In this document: one piece after another, positions 52,213-63,946 of the stretch
Layout of the letters: the number at the start of each line of letters is the position of its first letter
How positions within the stretch are numbered: the first letter of the stretch is position 1
The notes under the pieces: generated by a model
Database searches by the model: none
What the model saw: the letters and a program-made list of their open reading frames with translations, nothing else
Told to the model about the DNA's origin: nothing
Position numbers and translations under genes: made by a program
Assembly: GCF_001622165.1 (NCBI RefSeq)
Contig: NZ_LVWG01000032.1
Location: forward strand, 62,001-126,000
Source of the DNA: Pelodictyon luteolum
Lineage (GTDB): Bacteria > Bacteroidota > Chlorobiia > Chlorobiales > Chlorobiaceae
Length of the DNA: 64,000 nucleotides
Direction of reading: 5' to 3'

Positions 52213-52289
52213 AGGGATCTCTGTCAGCAGTTGAGAGGAGGCTTGTGTTCCGGAACGGCATCCGGAACAGGGAAACTACAGCCGCGGTG

Positions 52290-52302
52290 CAAAATATACA
52301 AA
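52290..52302 (-). promoter_or_regulatory. Candidate promoter element of mutS
   Basis: TTTGTATATTTTG on the minus strand, followed by CACC, lies 78 bp upstream of the mutS start. Its core matches the element at lepA. Confidence 0.4.
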
Positions 52303-52351
52303 CGCTGCGCCAAGCGCGCCCCGGGTCTGGAGCATACCGGAAAGATGGCTT

Positions 52352-53425
52352 TCAGGCAGCCGGAGGGTCAGGGAAACAGTAGTTTTTTTCACGGAAGAGC
52401 CTTACGGCAGCATCAACGACAGCTGGATCGTAAAGCCGCTCTTTTTCCTCCTCGATGAAGGCAAGTGCTGCATCTATGCCAAGCGCTTCACGGTAAGGAC
52501 GATCTGAAGCCATTGCTTCAAGCGTATCGGCAACGGCTATGATACGGGCCTCAAGGAAGATGTCGCCATCTTTCAGCCCCTTGGGATAGCCGCTCCCGTC
52601 AAGCCGCTCATGGTGCTGGCAAAGGATGTCTGCTACGGGCCAGGGAAACTGGAGTCCTTTGAGAAATTCGTATCCGGTATTGACATGGTTGTGCAGCATC
52701 TCAAGTTCTACAGAAGAGAGCGGCGCCGACTTGGTCAGAAGTGGTGGTGGGATCGAAATTTTTCCGATATCATGGACGAGCGACGAAATCCTGAGGCCAT
52801 TGATTGCATTTTCATTCACGCCGAGTTCATAGGCTATGGCTACAGAGAGGTCTGAAACTCTGGCCTGATGCCCCACGGTATAGGCATCCCGGGATTCGAT
52901 GATGCGCGTCAGCGTTTCAACAACCTCCTGCATGCTCATGAGAACAGTTGCAGTTGAAAGCCGAAGCCGCTCCTCGTGCTCCCTGCTGCTGCTGATATCG
53001 CTGAAATTGCACTGGATGAAACGCCTGCTGCCGACACTGAATACCCTGCTTGCGCATTCGACAGTAATGACAGCTCCTTTATAGGTATGCAGCGTCAGTG
53101 CGTCCTGATGGGAGGTCATCACCCGGGCGAAGCTTTTGATCACATTCTTCGACTGCTCATCCATGACCAGACCCGCCTCTGCAATGGTCTTCCCTTTCAG
53201 GCCATCCATATTGCCGCCGAGCAGATGCAAAAGAAACGGATTGGCATCCTCTATACACCCTTCAGGATGGCTGAGGATAAGAATGCCCGTCTGGGCCTCC
53301 TCGAATACCCTCCGGTAGAACGGATTCTGCTTCTCATCGAGCCACTCTTTTCGAACGCTGTCGTCCCGGCCTGCCGAACCCGGGGAGGAATCAATGCCCT
53401 GTAGGGTTTGCTTTTCTTTGCCCAT
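52352..53425 (-). CDS. PAS-HD-GYP domain protein, probable c-di-GMP phosphodiesterase
   Basis: The 357-residue protein has an N-terminal PAS-like domain (about 30-155; FEEAQTGILILSHPEGCIED) and an HD-GYP domain (about 165-350). The metal ligands are visible in GHQARVSDLSVAIA, SLVHDIGKISIPPP, NHVNTGYEFL and QHHERLDGSGYPKGLKDG, the last containing the GYP signature. It should cleave cyclic di-GMP in response to a PAS-bound signal. A degenerate GGDEF fragment lies just upstream on the same strand. Confidence 0.93.
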   Translation of the reverse strand: MGKEKQTLQGIDSSPGSAGRDDSVRKEWLDEKQNPFYRRVFEEAQTGILILSHPEGCIEDANPFLLHLLGGNMDGLKGKTIAEAGLVMDEQSKNVIKSFARVMTSHQDALTLHTYKGAVITVECASRVFSVGSRRFIQCNFSDISSSREHEERLRLSTATVLMSMQEVVETLTRIIESRDAYTVGHQARVSDLSVAIAYELGVNENAINGLRISSLVHDIGKISIPPPLLTKSAPLSSVELEMLHNHVNTGYEFLKGLQFPWPVADILCQHHERLDGSGYPKGLKDGDIFLEARIIAVADTLEAMASDRPYREALGIDAALAFIEEEKERLYDPAVVDAAVRLFREKNYCFPDPPAA

Positions 53426-53480
53426 ACTGCCCCTGCCGGTTCAAAATAGAGAAGATGCGGACGGATAGGAATGTACGTAT

Positions 53481-53705
53481 TTATGCCTCCACCTCGGCAC
53501 GGTTTCTTCCGGGTGCACTGCCCGGCACGACGCACCCCAGATGCAACCCGGTCTCCGCATTATGGCGTCGACAGAGCAGGAACCACAGCTTTGAGGCATG
53601 ATGACAATACCGACGGAAAGCGCCCTCATTCCGACAATATGATAGGTCCTTTGAAAGGAACAGGTGAGGGACACCCGGAAAAATGGATTCTGCAAGGTTC
53701 TGCAT
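53481..53705 (-). pseudogene. Degenerate GGDEF-domain C-terminal fragment
   Basis: In one minus-strand frame the stretch reads ALSVGIVIMPQ...SVDAIMRR, matching the conserved SxGIA and ADxAMYxAK region of diguanylate cyclases. In the next frame it ends GRNRAEVEA-stop, the usual GGDEF terminus. Joining the two needs one or two frameshifts. The earlier GGDEF core is missing. It therefore looks like the remnant of a cyclase gene once upstream of the HD-GYP gene. Statistical support needs a profile search. Confidence 0.5.
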
Positions 53706-53755
53706 GCGCCCCCCGCCCCCTTATGGCCGGCATGGAATAATTTATCAGTTCAATG

Positions 53756-53786
53756 TTTGATTTTGAGCCAGGGAATACTATATTTG
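53756..53786 (+). promoter_or_regulatory. Candidate rplU promoter, Bacteroidetes-like
   Basis: TTTG (53756-53759) and TATATTTG (53779-53786) are separated by 19 bp. This matches the -33 TTTG and -7 TAnnTTTG pattern known from Bacteroidetes. It also reads as TTGATT and TATATT with a 16-bp spacer. It lies 35 bp before the rplU ATG. Confidence 0.5.
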
Positions 53787-53821
53787 AGACCTTTATCATC
53801 AATACACTTAATACGAGCAAG

Positions 53822-54112
53822 ATGCAGGCGCTGATCGAGATTTCTGACAAGCAGTATCTGGTAAAAAAGGGTGACACCCTTTTTGTTCCCAGACAACAGA
53901 CCGCCATCGGCGACACCATGGAGATCAATTCCATGGCGACGATCGACGGAGCAAACACCGTCCTCAATCCTGCAGGAAGCGTCAAGGCGAAAGTCCTTGG
54001 CCATGTCAAGGACGACAAGGTCGTGGTGTTCAAGAAAAAACGCCGGAAACGCTACCAGTCACGCAACGGCCATCGCCAGCAGATGACCCAGATCGAGGTG
54101 GTTTCCATTTAA
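53822..54112 (+). CDS. rplU: 50S ribosomal protein L21
   Basis: From the ATG at 53822 (MQALIEISDKQYLVKKGD) the protein is 96 residues, the usual L21 size. It ends with the basic FKKKRRKRYQSRNGHRQQMT signature, which binds 23S rRNA. The longer upstream frame was excluded because the family starts at this Met. rpmA follows after 39 bp, the standard rplU-rpmA operon. Confidence 0.97.
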   Translation: MQALIEISDKQYLVKKGDTLFVPRQQTAIGDTMEINSMATIDGANTVLNPAGSVKAKVLGHVKDDKVVVFKKKRRKRYQSRNGHRQQMTQIEVVSI

Positions 54113-54151
54113 GAAAGGCAGCAAAGGTTTTCTAACGATAATTTTTTTCCC

Positions 54152-54406
54152 ATGGCTCATAAAAAAGGCGGCGGATCAACGAAAAACGGCCGTGACAGCA
54201 ACCCGAAATACCTTGGCGTAAAGGCCGCCGGCGGATCGACCGTCTCGGCAGGAACCATCATCCTCCGCCAGAGAGGCACCGTCATCAAGCCCGGAACCAA
54301 TGCCGGCATCGGTCGAGACCACACCATCTTCTCTCTTGTTGACGGAGTCGTAACATTCCGCAACGGCCGAAACAACAAGAAACAGGTCGATATCCTTCCT
54401 TCCTGA
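54152..54406 (+). CDS. rpmA: 50S ribosomal protein L27
   Basis: The 84-residue L27 starts [20 protein letters not shown], reaching the peptidyl-transferase centre with its N-terminus. [20 protein letters not shown] is the conserved core. A terminator lies 37 bp downstream. Confidence 0.98.
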   Translation: MAHKKGGGSTKNGRDSNPKYLGVKAAGGSTVSAGTIILRQRGTVIKPGTNAGIGRDHTIFSLVDGVVTFRNGRNNKKQVDILPS

Positions 54407-54443
54407 GTTTGGCTTGCCATAAAATAAGGTTATATTTCTTTAT

Positions 54444-54473
54444 AGCCGTCTTATCTTAAGACGGCTTTTTTTA
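54444..54473 (+). terminator. Intrinsic terminator of rplU-rpmA
   Basis: AGCCGTCTTA and TAAGACGGCT form a 10-bp stem with a TCT loop, followed by a T-run. Confidence 0.93.
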
Positions 54474-55676
<1,203 letters not shown>

Positions 55677-55701
55677 GCATACCGCCCCTCCCATTGATTG
55701 A

Positions 55702-55821
55702 AAAAAAAAAGCGGCCTTTCGGCCGCTTTTTTTTGAACAGGTGTCCCCCATTACACCTGCTCCACCTCACGGGAGTGAGGAGTTTCGTGTATATACTTTT
55801 TATATGCAACTGCCGTGCCAA
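55702..55821. repeat. 120-bp hairpin-rich repeat, copy 1
   Basis: Three hairpins lie in series: GCGGCC-TTTC-GGCCGC with flanking A- and T-runs (55711-55726, also the mdh terminator), GAACAGGTGT-loop-ACACCTGCTC (55735-55762), and CCTCAC-GGGA-GTGAGG (about 55765-55780). The second copy lies exactly 234 bp downstream. Confidence 0.9.
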
Positions 55822-55935
55822 CGCCCGAAAATCAACGGTTCTTTGCATAGTATCCTTACGTATCATTACCTGCCTGATTCATTATGAGACGACCCTGTTC
55901 CATACCCGGGATAGCTGCAGTCGCATCAAGGGGAT

Positions 55936-56055
55936 AAAAAAAAAGCGGCCTTTCAGCCGCTTTTTTTCGAACAGGTGTCCCCCATTACACCTGTTCAACC
56001 CCACGGGCGTGAGGAGTTTCATGTGCATACCTCTTATATGCAACTGCCGTGCCAA
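55936..56055. repeat. 120-bp hairpin-rich repeat, copy 2
   Basis: This is highly similar to copy 1 in the same orientation. The same three hairpins are present. Each hairpin has one base change relative to copy 1, and in each case the minus-strand RNA keeps a G-U pair while the plus-strand RNA would have a C-A mismatch. The 114 bp between the copies and the 213 bp after copy 2 show no recognised gene. Confidence 0.9.
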
Positions 56056-56268
56056 AGAGTGGTCGCCCTTCAAAAATAATATGCCCAATGCCGGCATCCC
56101 CCTGCATACAGGGAGTTGCCGGGGAAAACGCAGCTTAATGATGAATAAGAGGATGTTTGGCGTCGGCAGGCAGGAGAGAGTCAAAACAGTACATCATGTT
56201 CTGTATTGACACAGCTGTAGCAGAACAATGATGGAGCTTAGCGGCCAGGCGCGCCGGCCGCAGGGAAA

Positions 56269-57321
56269 TCAAGCTTCAGGATCAGCCGGTTCCTCGTGGC
56301 TAACGCAATGTATGGCCCCGAGCCCCCATATCAGGTCGCTGCAGTCGATGCCGACCACCTGCCGATCAGGAAAACAACCGCGGAGGATCCCAAGCGCCTC
56401 TGCGTCCTTTTCACACCGGTAAACGGGAACAAGAACCACGCTGTTGGCAATGTAGAAGTTGGCATAGCTGGCCGGAAGTCGTTCGCCCTCATAGTAGACG
56501 GGATCCGGCATAGGCAGCTTTACGACCCGTAGCGGCTCGCCCCCGAGATCGGTATACCCCTTGAGGAGCTCATAGTTCTTTTGAAGCGGCATGTAATTTT
56601 CATCTTCAGGATCATCCTCCACAGCAATGACCACCGTGTTATTGCTGACGAAGCGCGCCATATCGTCAACGTGGCCGTCTGTATCGTCGCCTGCGATCCC
56701 GTCACCGAGCCAGAGTACTTTCTTGATGCCGAGCCAGCGCCCGAGCTCCCGCTCGATATCCTCCCGGCTCATGGTGGGGTTGCGGTTGGCGTTGAGCAGG
56801 CACGCCTCGGTGGTCAGGAGCAGCCCCTCTCCGTTGACATCAATCGCCCCGCCCTCAAGCACCATACCGGTTGATTCCAGCGGTGTACGGCTGATGGCGG
56901 CTATCCGGGACGGAACGGCATTGTCGTCGTCGTACGGCTCATATTTCCCGCCCCACGCGTTGTACTCCCAGTCAAGGATGACCTTTTCCTTCTTATCCGC
57001 ACTGGTACGATAAACGAAGTTCGGCCCATGATCCCGGCACCAGGCATCATTGGTCGGAATCCGGTGCAGAAATACCCGTTCCATGTTGAGACAGGGGTGA
57101 GCGGATGCCAGAAGCAGTGCACGCACCTCCTCCTCCATCTTCAGGTCAAGCACATTGATATGCACATCTTCAGATGAACTCAGCCAGGCGGCAAGTTCAA
57201 CAAAAACGGCAGGGACCGGCTCAAACTTCCCGGGCCATGACTCAAGCTTGTGCGGCCAGGAGAGCCAGGTTGCCTCGTGCGGAGCCCATTCAGCGGGCAT
57301 GACATACTGCGGTTCAGCCAT
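56269..57321 (-). CDS. aguA: Agmatine deiminase
   Basis: AguA converts agmatine to N-carbamoylputrescine. The 350-residue protein has the family start YVMPAEWAPHEATWLSWPH, the substrate segments NDAWCRDHGPNFV and WLGDGIAGDDTDGHVDDMARF, and the catalytic Cys339 in GLGAIHCVSHEEPA. It is the last gene of a minus-strand set that also holds aguB, the next enzyme, separated by an M48 peptidase gene. Confidence 0.96.
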   Translation of the reverse strand: MAEPQYVMPAEWAPHEATWLSWPHKLESWPGKFEPVPAVFVELAAWLSSSEDVHINVLDLKMEEEVRALLLASAHPCLNMERVFLHRIPTNDAWCRDHGPNFVYRTSADKKEKVILDWEYNAWGGKYEPYDDDNAVPSRIAAISRTPLESTGMVLEGGAIDVNGEGLLLTTEACLLNANRNPTMSREDIERELGRWLGIKKVLWLGDGIAGDDTDGHVDDMARFVSNNTVVIAVEDDPEDENYMPLQKNYELLKGYTDLGGEPLRVVKLPMPDPVYYEGERLPASYANFYIANSVVLVPVYRCEKDAEALGILRGCFPDRQVVGIDCSDLIWGLGAIHCVSHEEPADPEA

Positions 57322-57353
57322 GAGTAGAGAAAATGATGAGGGTTGAAGGATTT

Positions 57354-58658
57354 TTACCTGTCCGGGTGCAGAAGATACTCCCTGATTCTTCCGATCCGCT
57401 GCATGACAGGTGGGTGCGAATAGGTCATGAAGACGTGGAACGGATGGGGCGTGAGATTGGAAAGGTTGCTGCGCGACAGCTTCCGGAGCGCGTCAATGAG
57501 TGCCTCCCCGCGGGAGAACGTGGAGACGGCAAACCGGTCGGCCTGATACTCGTGCCGGCGCGAGAGCACCTGCAGGAATATCGAAAGAATGAACTCAACC
57601 GGGCTGTACAGCAGCATGAAAAAGACCAGACTGCCATAGACGGAGAGGTCCTGCATGTAGAATGCATCGAAGAGCTGAGGGTTGAGGAGGAACAGCGAGA
57701 GAAGGAAAAAGAGGACTCCGAGGTTCAGGATGCTGAGAGCCATGCTGATGAGAATGTGCTTTTTCCGGAAATGACCGATTTCATGAGCCAGAACTGCAAC
57801 CAGCTCATCAACCGTATGGGCGTTGACGAGGGTATCGAAAAGGGCAATACGCTTCCGCTTGCCGAATCCTGTAAAAAAAGCATTTGAGCGGGCAGAGCGT
57901 TTCGAGCCGTCAATCACATAGATGCCCTCAAGAGGGAACTCTACACCTTTGGCATAGCTGGTGATTGCCTCCTTCAGTTCTCCGTCCTCAAGAGGCACGA
58001 AACGATTGAAGAGGGGCATGATCCAAGTTGGAGCCACATACTGCAGCAGCAGGCTGAATGCAGTCAGGGCGCCCCAGGCAGGAAGCCACGCCATCGGACC
58101 CGCCGCCTCGAAAAACCACAGAAGGGCGGCAATGACGGGACCGCCGATGAGGACCGAAAGCAGGAGGGTTTTAAGCATATCGGAAACAAATACCCTGGGT
58201 GTCGTCCTGTTGAAGCCATATCGCTCTTCAATGACAAACGTCTTATATATGCTGAACGGAAGGGAAAGGAGCGACTGAAGCAGCATGAGAGAGCCGATGT
58301 AGAGGACTCCGGTCGGGATGGCACCGAAGGCGAACCCCCGCAGGAACTGATCAAGGAGGTTGAACCCACCGGAAAACCAGAACGCAAGAAGCAGCAGCAG
58401 GTCAACGGCACCACTATAGAGCGAAAGGGTGGTTGATGCACGAAGGTAGGCCTGGGACTTCAGGTAAGCCTCCTCGTCGAAAATACCGTCGAATTCAGAA
58501 GGAAGACCCGCACGGGAGGCCTTGAGATTAAGCAGTTCTGATACCAGCCTGATGAGGAAGGTGGTAAAGAGCGTGAAAAGAACTACTGAGCCGAACACAT
58601 TCATCGGGATAGGAAACATATGATTCACTTGATACTCACTCGTTATTGGCCAGTGCAT
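57354..58658 (-). CDS. M48-family membrane metallopeptidase (Ste24/CAAX protease 1-like)
   Basis: The 434-residue protein has about seven membrane helices and a zinc site HEIGH (292-296) with a downstream Glu in RRHEYQADRFAV. The architecture matches Ste24-type enzymes, which cleave membrane or prenylated proteins in eukaryotes; the bacterial role is uncertain. The start ATG (58658) lies inside an 11-bp tandem repeat. Alternative in-frame starts are 58619 and 58604. It lies between aguB and aguA. Confidence 0.9.
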   Translation of the reverse strand: MHWPITSEYQVNHMFPIPMNVFGSVVLFTLFTTFLIRLVSELLNLKASRAGLPSEFDGIFDEEAYLKSQAYLRASTTLSLYSGAVDLLLLLAFWFSGGFNLLDQFLRGFAFGAIPTGVLYIGSLMLLQSLLSLPFSIYKTFVIEERYGFNRTTPRVFVSDMLKTLLLSVLIGGPVIAALLWFFEAAGPMAWLPAWGALTAFSLLLQYVAPTWIMPLFNRFVPLEDGELKEAITSYAKGVEFPLEGIYVIDGSKRSARSNAFFTGFGKRKRIALFDTLVNAHTVDELVAVLAHEIGHFRKKHILISMALSILNLGVLFFLLSLFLLNPQLFDAFYMQDLSVYGSLVFFMLLYSPVEFILSIFLQVLSRRHEYQADRFAVSTFSRGEALIDALRKLSRSNLSNLTPHPFHVFMTYSHPPVMQRIGRIREYLLHPDR

Positions 58659-58699
58659 TCAATCGTCATTCAATCGTCATTCAATCGTCATGCAATCAT
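58656..58699. repeat. 11-bp tandem repeat at the M48 gene start
   Basis: CATTCAATCGT occurs three times without gaps (58656-58688), followed by a degenerate copy CATGCAATCAT (58689-58699) that covers the aguB stop. On the minus strand every unit supplies an ATG, each in a different frame. Confidence 0.95.
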
Positions 58700-59583
58700 T
58701 CATTGCAGTCTTCGTCAATGAACCGTTTCTGGAGCTCCCCGTAGGTTTCAATGCGCCGGTCGCGCAGAAACGGCCAGTGCGACCGGTAATGGCCGATCCG
58801 GCTGCGGTCGCACGCTGCCAAAAGAACTGTTTCCGTTCCTGCCGGAGCTTCAGCCTCGATGGTGCCGAAGGGCCCGCTGACAAAGCTGTGCCCCCAGAAC
58901 TCCAGGTCCCCTTCGCACCCGACCCTGTTGGCAGCGGCAACAAAAACGCCGTTGGCGACCGAGTGGGACTGCTGGATGGTTTTCCATGCCGCAAGCTGCG
59001 AGCTGCGCACTTCTTCTGAACCCTCGCCGGCCGCCCAGCCGATGGCCGTCGGATAGAAGATGATTTCAGCACCCTTCAGCGCCGTCAGGCGGGCTGCCTC
59101 AGGATACCACTGGTCCCAGCATATGAGAACACCGACATCTGCATACCGGGTCCGGAACACCTTGTATCCGAGGTCACCGGGGGTAAAATAGAACTTCTCA
59201 TAAAATCCCGGGTCGTCGGGAATGTGCATCTTGCGATACCGACCAAGCAGGCTGCCGTCGGCATCGATTACCGCAGCAGTGTTGTGATAAAGCCCGCGGG
59301 CACGCTTTTCGAACAGCGAAGCGATGATCACCACCTTGAGTTCGCGTGCCAGGTCCTGAAGCATAGCGGTCGTCGGTCCCGGGACAGGCTCGGCTAGAAG
59401 AAAAGGATCATACTCCTCCGTCTGGCAGAAATAGAGCGAGGTGAAGAGTTCCTGAGTGCAGATTATCTGCGCTCCTCGAGCGGCAGCCTCGCGTATCCCT
59501 GCGGTTGCTTTCTGGATGTTTTCCTTTGAATCGGCTGTGCAGGAGGACTGCACGAGGGCGATGGTGACGATATCTGAGCTCAT
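58696..59583 (-). CDS. aguB: N-carbamoylputrescine amidohydrolase
   Basis: AguB hydrolyses N-carbamoylputrescine to putrescine. This 295-residue nitrilase-family enzyme has Glu45 (CTQELFTSLYF), Lys118 (GRYRKMHIPDDP) and Cys155 (VLICWDQWYPEAAR). The FYEKFYFTPGD segment is characteristic of the AguB group. It lies 16 bp after menA and shares the unit with aguA. Confidence 0.95.
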   Translation of the reverse strand: MSSDIVTIALVQSSCTADSKENIQKATAGIREAAARGAQIICTQELFTSLYFCQTEEYDPFLLAEPVPGPTTAMLQDLARELKVVIIASLFEKRARGLYHNTAAVIDADGSLLGRYRKMHIPDDPGFYEKFYFTPGDLGYKVFRTRYADVGVLICWDQWYPEAARLTALKGAEIIFYPTAIGWAAGEGSEEVRSSQLAAWKTIQQSHSVANGVFVAAANRVGCEGDLEFWGHSFVSGPFGTIEAEAPAGTETVLLAACDRSRIGHYRSHWPFLRDRRIETYGELQKRFIDEDCNE

Positions 59584-59599
59584 AGAAAGAGGGGCTCGG

Positions 59600-61884
<2,285 letters not shown>

Positions 61885-61926
61885 AACGGGGTTCTTTCAT
61901 TTTTCTTCAGCTGGATTGGGTGCCAG

Positions 61927-61934
61927 CAAATATA
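61927..61934 (-). promoter_or_regulatory. Candidate promoter element of the FNR-menA-agu unit
   Basis: TATATTTG on the minus strand, an exact TAnnTTTG match, lies 43 bp upstream of the first gene of the six-gene unit. Confidence 0.4.
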
Positions 61935-62029
61935 ATATTTACATTGCTTTTTTTACTGTCACAGGCCTCCATCACCGGGGTTTTCCTGCCGGCAGTCTTC
62001 ATTCAACAGATTCTGGAGTTTTTCAAGGG

Positions 62030-62785
62030 ATGCTGGCAAAACGTATCATCCCCTGCCTTGATGTGCGCGACGGCAGGGTTGTAAAGGGAATCAATTTCGA
62101 GGGACTGAGGGATGCGGGCTCAATTCTCGAGCAGGCGCGTTTCTACAATAACGAACTGGCCGACGAACTGGTCTTCCTTGACATTTCCGCTTCGCTGGAA
62201 TCACGCAGAACAACGTTGGAGGAAGTGTTGAAAGTTTCCGGAGAAGTGTTCATCCCGCTCACCGTCGGTGGCGGAATCAACTCGGTGGAAAGGGCCCGGG
62301 AGGTCTTTCTCCACGGGGCAGACAAGGTATCGGTCAATACTGCTGCCGTCAAGGAACCGGAACTGATCTCGCGCATCGCAGAAAAATACGGGTCGCAGGC
62401 GGTTGTGGTGGCCATTGACATCAAGAAAGTAAACGGCCGCTACATTGTACACACCCATTCGGGCAAACAACCAACAGCGTATGAGGCACTTGAATGGGCG
62501 CTGAAAGTACAGGAACTCGGCGCCGGGGAAATCCTGCTGACGAGCATGGACCGTGACGGCACAAAGGAGGGTTACGACAACGACAGCCTCGCCCTCATCT
62601 CCACCGCAGTGCACATTCCCGTCATTGCCTCAGGCGGGGCCGGATCCCTTGAGCACCTCTATGACGGCTTCACAAAAGGTCACGCCGATGCAGCCCTTGC
62701 CGCATCTATTTTCCATTTCCGGCAGCACTCCATCCGCGAGGCCAAACAGTACCTTCGGGACCGGGGCATAACCGTCAGGCTTTGA
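62030..62785 (+). CDS. hisF: Imidazole glycerol phosphate synthase subunit HisF
   Basis: HisF is the cyclase subunit forming imidazole glycerol phosphate and AICAR with ammonia from HisH. From the ATG at 62030 ([20 protein letters not shown]) the protein is 251 residues. Asp11, the second acidic residue in VVAIDIKKV, and both phosphate sites ([21 protein letters not shown]) are present. No other his gene is adjacent. The 3' end overlaps the convergent CIA30 gene by 11 bp. Confidence 0.97.
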   Translation: MLAKRIIPCLDVRDGRVVKGINFEGLRDAGSILEQARFYNNELADELVFLDISASLESRRTTLEEVLKVSGEVFIPLTVGGGINSVERAREVFLHGADKVSVNTAAVKEPELISRIAEKYGSQAVVVAIDIKKVNGRYIVHTHSGKQPTAYEALEWALKVQELGAGEILLTSMDRDGTKEGYDNDSLALISTAVHIPVIASGGAGSLEHLYDGFTKGHADAALAASIFHFRQHSIREAKQYLRDRGITVRL

Positions 62786-63299
62786 GGGCATCTTCCATTC
62801 GGCTGTATGCCCGGATAGACTTCATCTCAAGACGGAACGCTCCGGTCTGCTCCTTCGAAATAAGCACTCCGATCTGCACTATCGAAGCAAGGTCGAGGGG
62901 TGCAGCATCCTCAATCACCCTCCCGCGGAATGATGCCGTAAACGCATTGAATGGCAGATCGACCTCCTGCCACACGCCCTCAACCGTCTGGAAATCGCTA
63001 CGGTATACGATACCGTCATACCGGTCATCGTTACGGATCCGGAAACTGTAATCACGCCCGTCTCCTTTCACAAGGAGACGGATCCCCTCAAAACCGGAAA
63101 AGTCCCTCTTTTCAAGGAACGTACGGGCCGAAGCGAACCCTCCGCTGTTGCGGGTTGAGAGCACCCCCTCGAACACGCCCGCCCCATCATCGCCTCGATG
63201 GAAGCGGCTCTCTGAAACCCCACCCATCACTTCATCGTCCACGCTGTGCCATTTCAGGCATTTCGGATTTGTGAAATCGCAAATTAAGCTCTCCTGCAT
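62775..63299 (-). CDS. CIA30-family protein
   Basis: The 174-residue protein matches the CIA30 (NDUFAF1-like) domain: WHSVDDEVMGGVSESRF near the N-terminus, FEGVLSTRNSGGFAS, GDGRDYSFRIRN and VWQEVDLPFNAFTASFRGR. In eukaryotes the family assists complex I assembly; the bacterial role is unknown. It has a galactose-binding-like beta fold and no signal peptide. Confidence 0.88.
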   Translation of the reverse strand: MQESLICDFTNPKCLKWHSVDDEVMGGVSESRFHRGDDGAGVFEGVLSTRNSGGFASARTFLEKRDFSGFEGIRLLVKGDGRDYSFRIRNDDRYDGIVYRSDFQTVEGVWQEVDLPFNAFTASFRGRVIEDAAPLDLASIVQIGVLISKEQTGAFRLEMKSIRAYSRMEDALKA

Positions 63300-63398
63300 G
63301 CAATTGCTGATTTACGTTATTGAAACGGATACCGGGCTCAAGGCAGAAACCCCGGCATGCCCTGCGAGGAAACATCCATAGGAATAGTACCGTACACA

Positions 63399-63408
63399 TT
63401 TGTATTTT
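63399..63408 (+). promoter_or_regulatory. TTTGTATTTT element before the YqhA-like gene
   Basis: TTTGTATTTT lies 42 bp upstream of the ATG at 63451 and resembles the TTTG-TATATT elements elsewhere in the window. Confidence 0.3.
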
Positions 63409-63450
63409 CACAGGACTAACAACTGCGAACCGCCACCAAACGATCCCCAA

Positions 63451-63930
63451 ATGCACCGTATACTATCCGCCTCCCGCTACCTTGTGCTCATAGCCGTCGC
63501 ATCACTGTTTGCCGCCACCCTTACCCTTCTCGTCTATGGAACCATCTCGGTAGGAAGCATCATCATCGACACCCTCTCTTCGGGCACGATTTCACCGAAA
63601 GGAGGAAAAAACCTGGTACTCGGTTTTATCGAGAACGCTGATCTGTTTCTTGTCGCAACGGCCCTCTACATCATGGCGCTCGGCCTCTACGAGCTGTTCA
63701 TCGACGACACCGTCCCCATGCCCGAATGGCTGCAGATCCATACCCTTGACGACCTCAAGACCAAGCTGGTCGGAGTGATTGTGGTCGTGATGGCGGTAGT
63801 ATTCCTCGGCCATACGGTAACGTGGCATGAAGAAAGCGAGATTCTCTATCTGGGAGGCGCCATCGGAGCAGTAATCGCCAGCCTGAGCCTCTTCAACGGG
63901 CAGAAAAAAAAGAAGGACATAAAACCCTGA
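63451..63930 (+). CDS. YqhA/UPF0114-family membrane protein
   Basis: From the ATG at 63451 (MHRILSASRYLVLIAVASLF) the protein is 159 residues with three to four membrane segments. The block ADLFLVATALYIMALGLYEL and FIDDTVPMPEWLQIHTLDDL is typical of the family. The role is unknown. An upstream TTG extension adds unconserved residues and was excluded. Confidence 0.9.
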   Translation: MHRILSASRYLVLIAVASLFAATLTLLVYGTISVGSIIIDTLSSGTISPKGGKNLVLGFIENADLFLVATALYIMALGLYELFIDDTVPMPEWLQIHTLDDLKTKLVGVIVVVMAVVFLGHTVTWHEESEILYLGGAIGAVIASLSLFNGQKKKKDIKP

Positions 63931-63946
63931 AGGACACACGCCTGCC

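Noticed and set aside
55882-56184. A minus-strand peptide gene starting near MHMKLLTPVG with AGAGG upstream
   Set aside because: The ribosome-like site and ATG exist only in copy 2; copy 1 has ACG at the same place. The sequence runs through a terminator hairpin.
55694-56209. A plus-strand gene of 171 codons spanning both 120-bp repeats
   Set aside because: Its internal repetition comes from the DNA duplication, the start is in the terminator A-run, and the two copies differ mostly by amino-acid changes. It is better explained as structured DNA or RNA.
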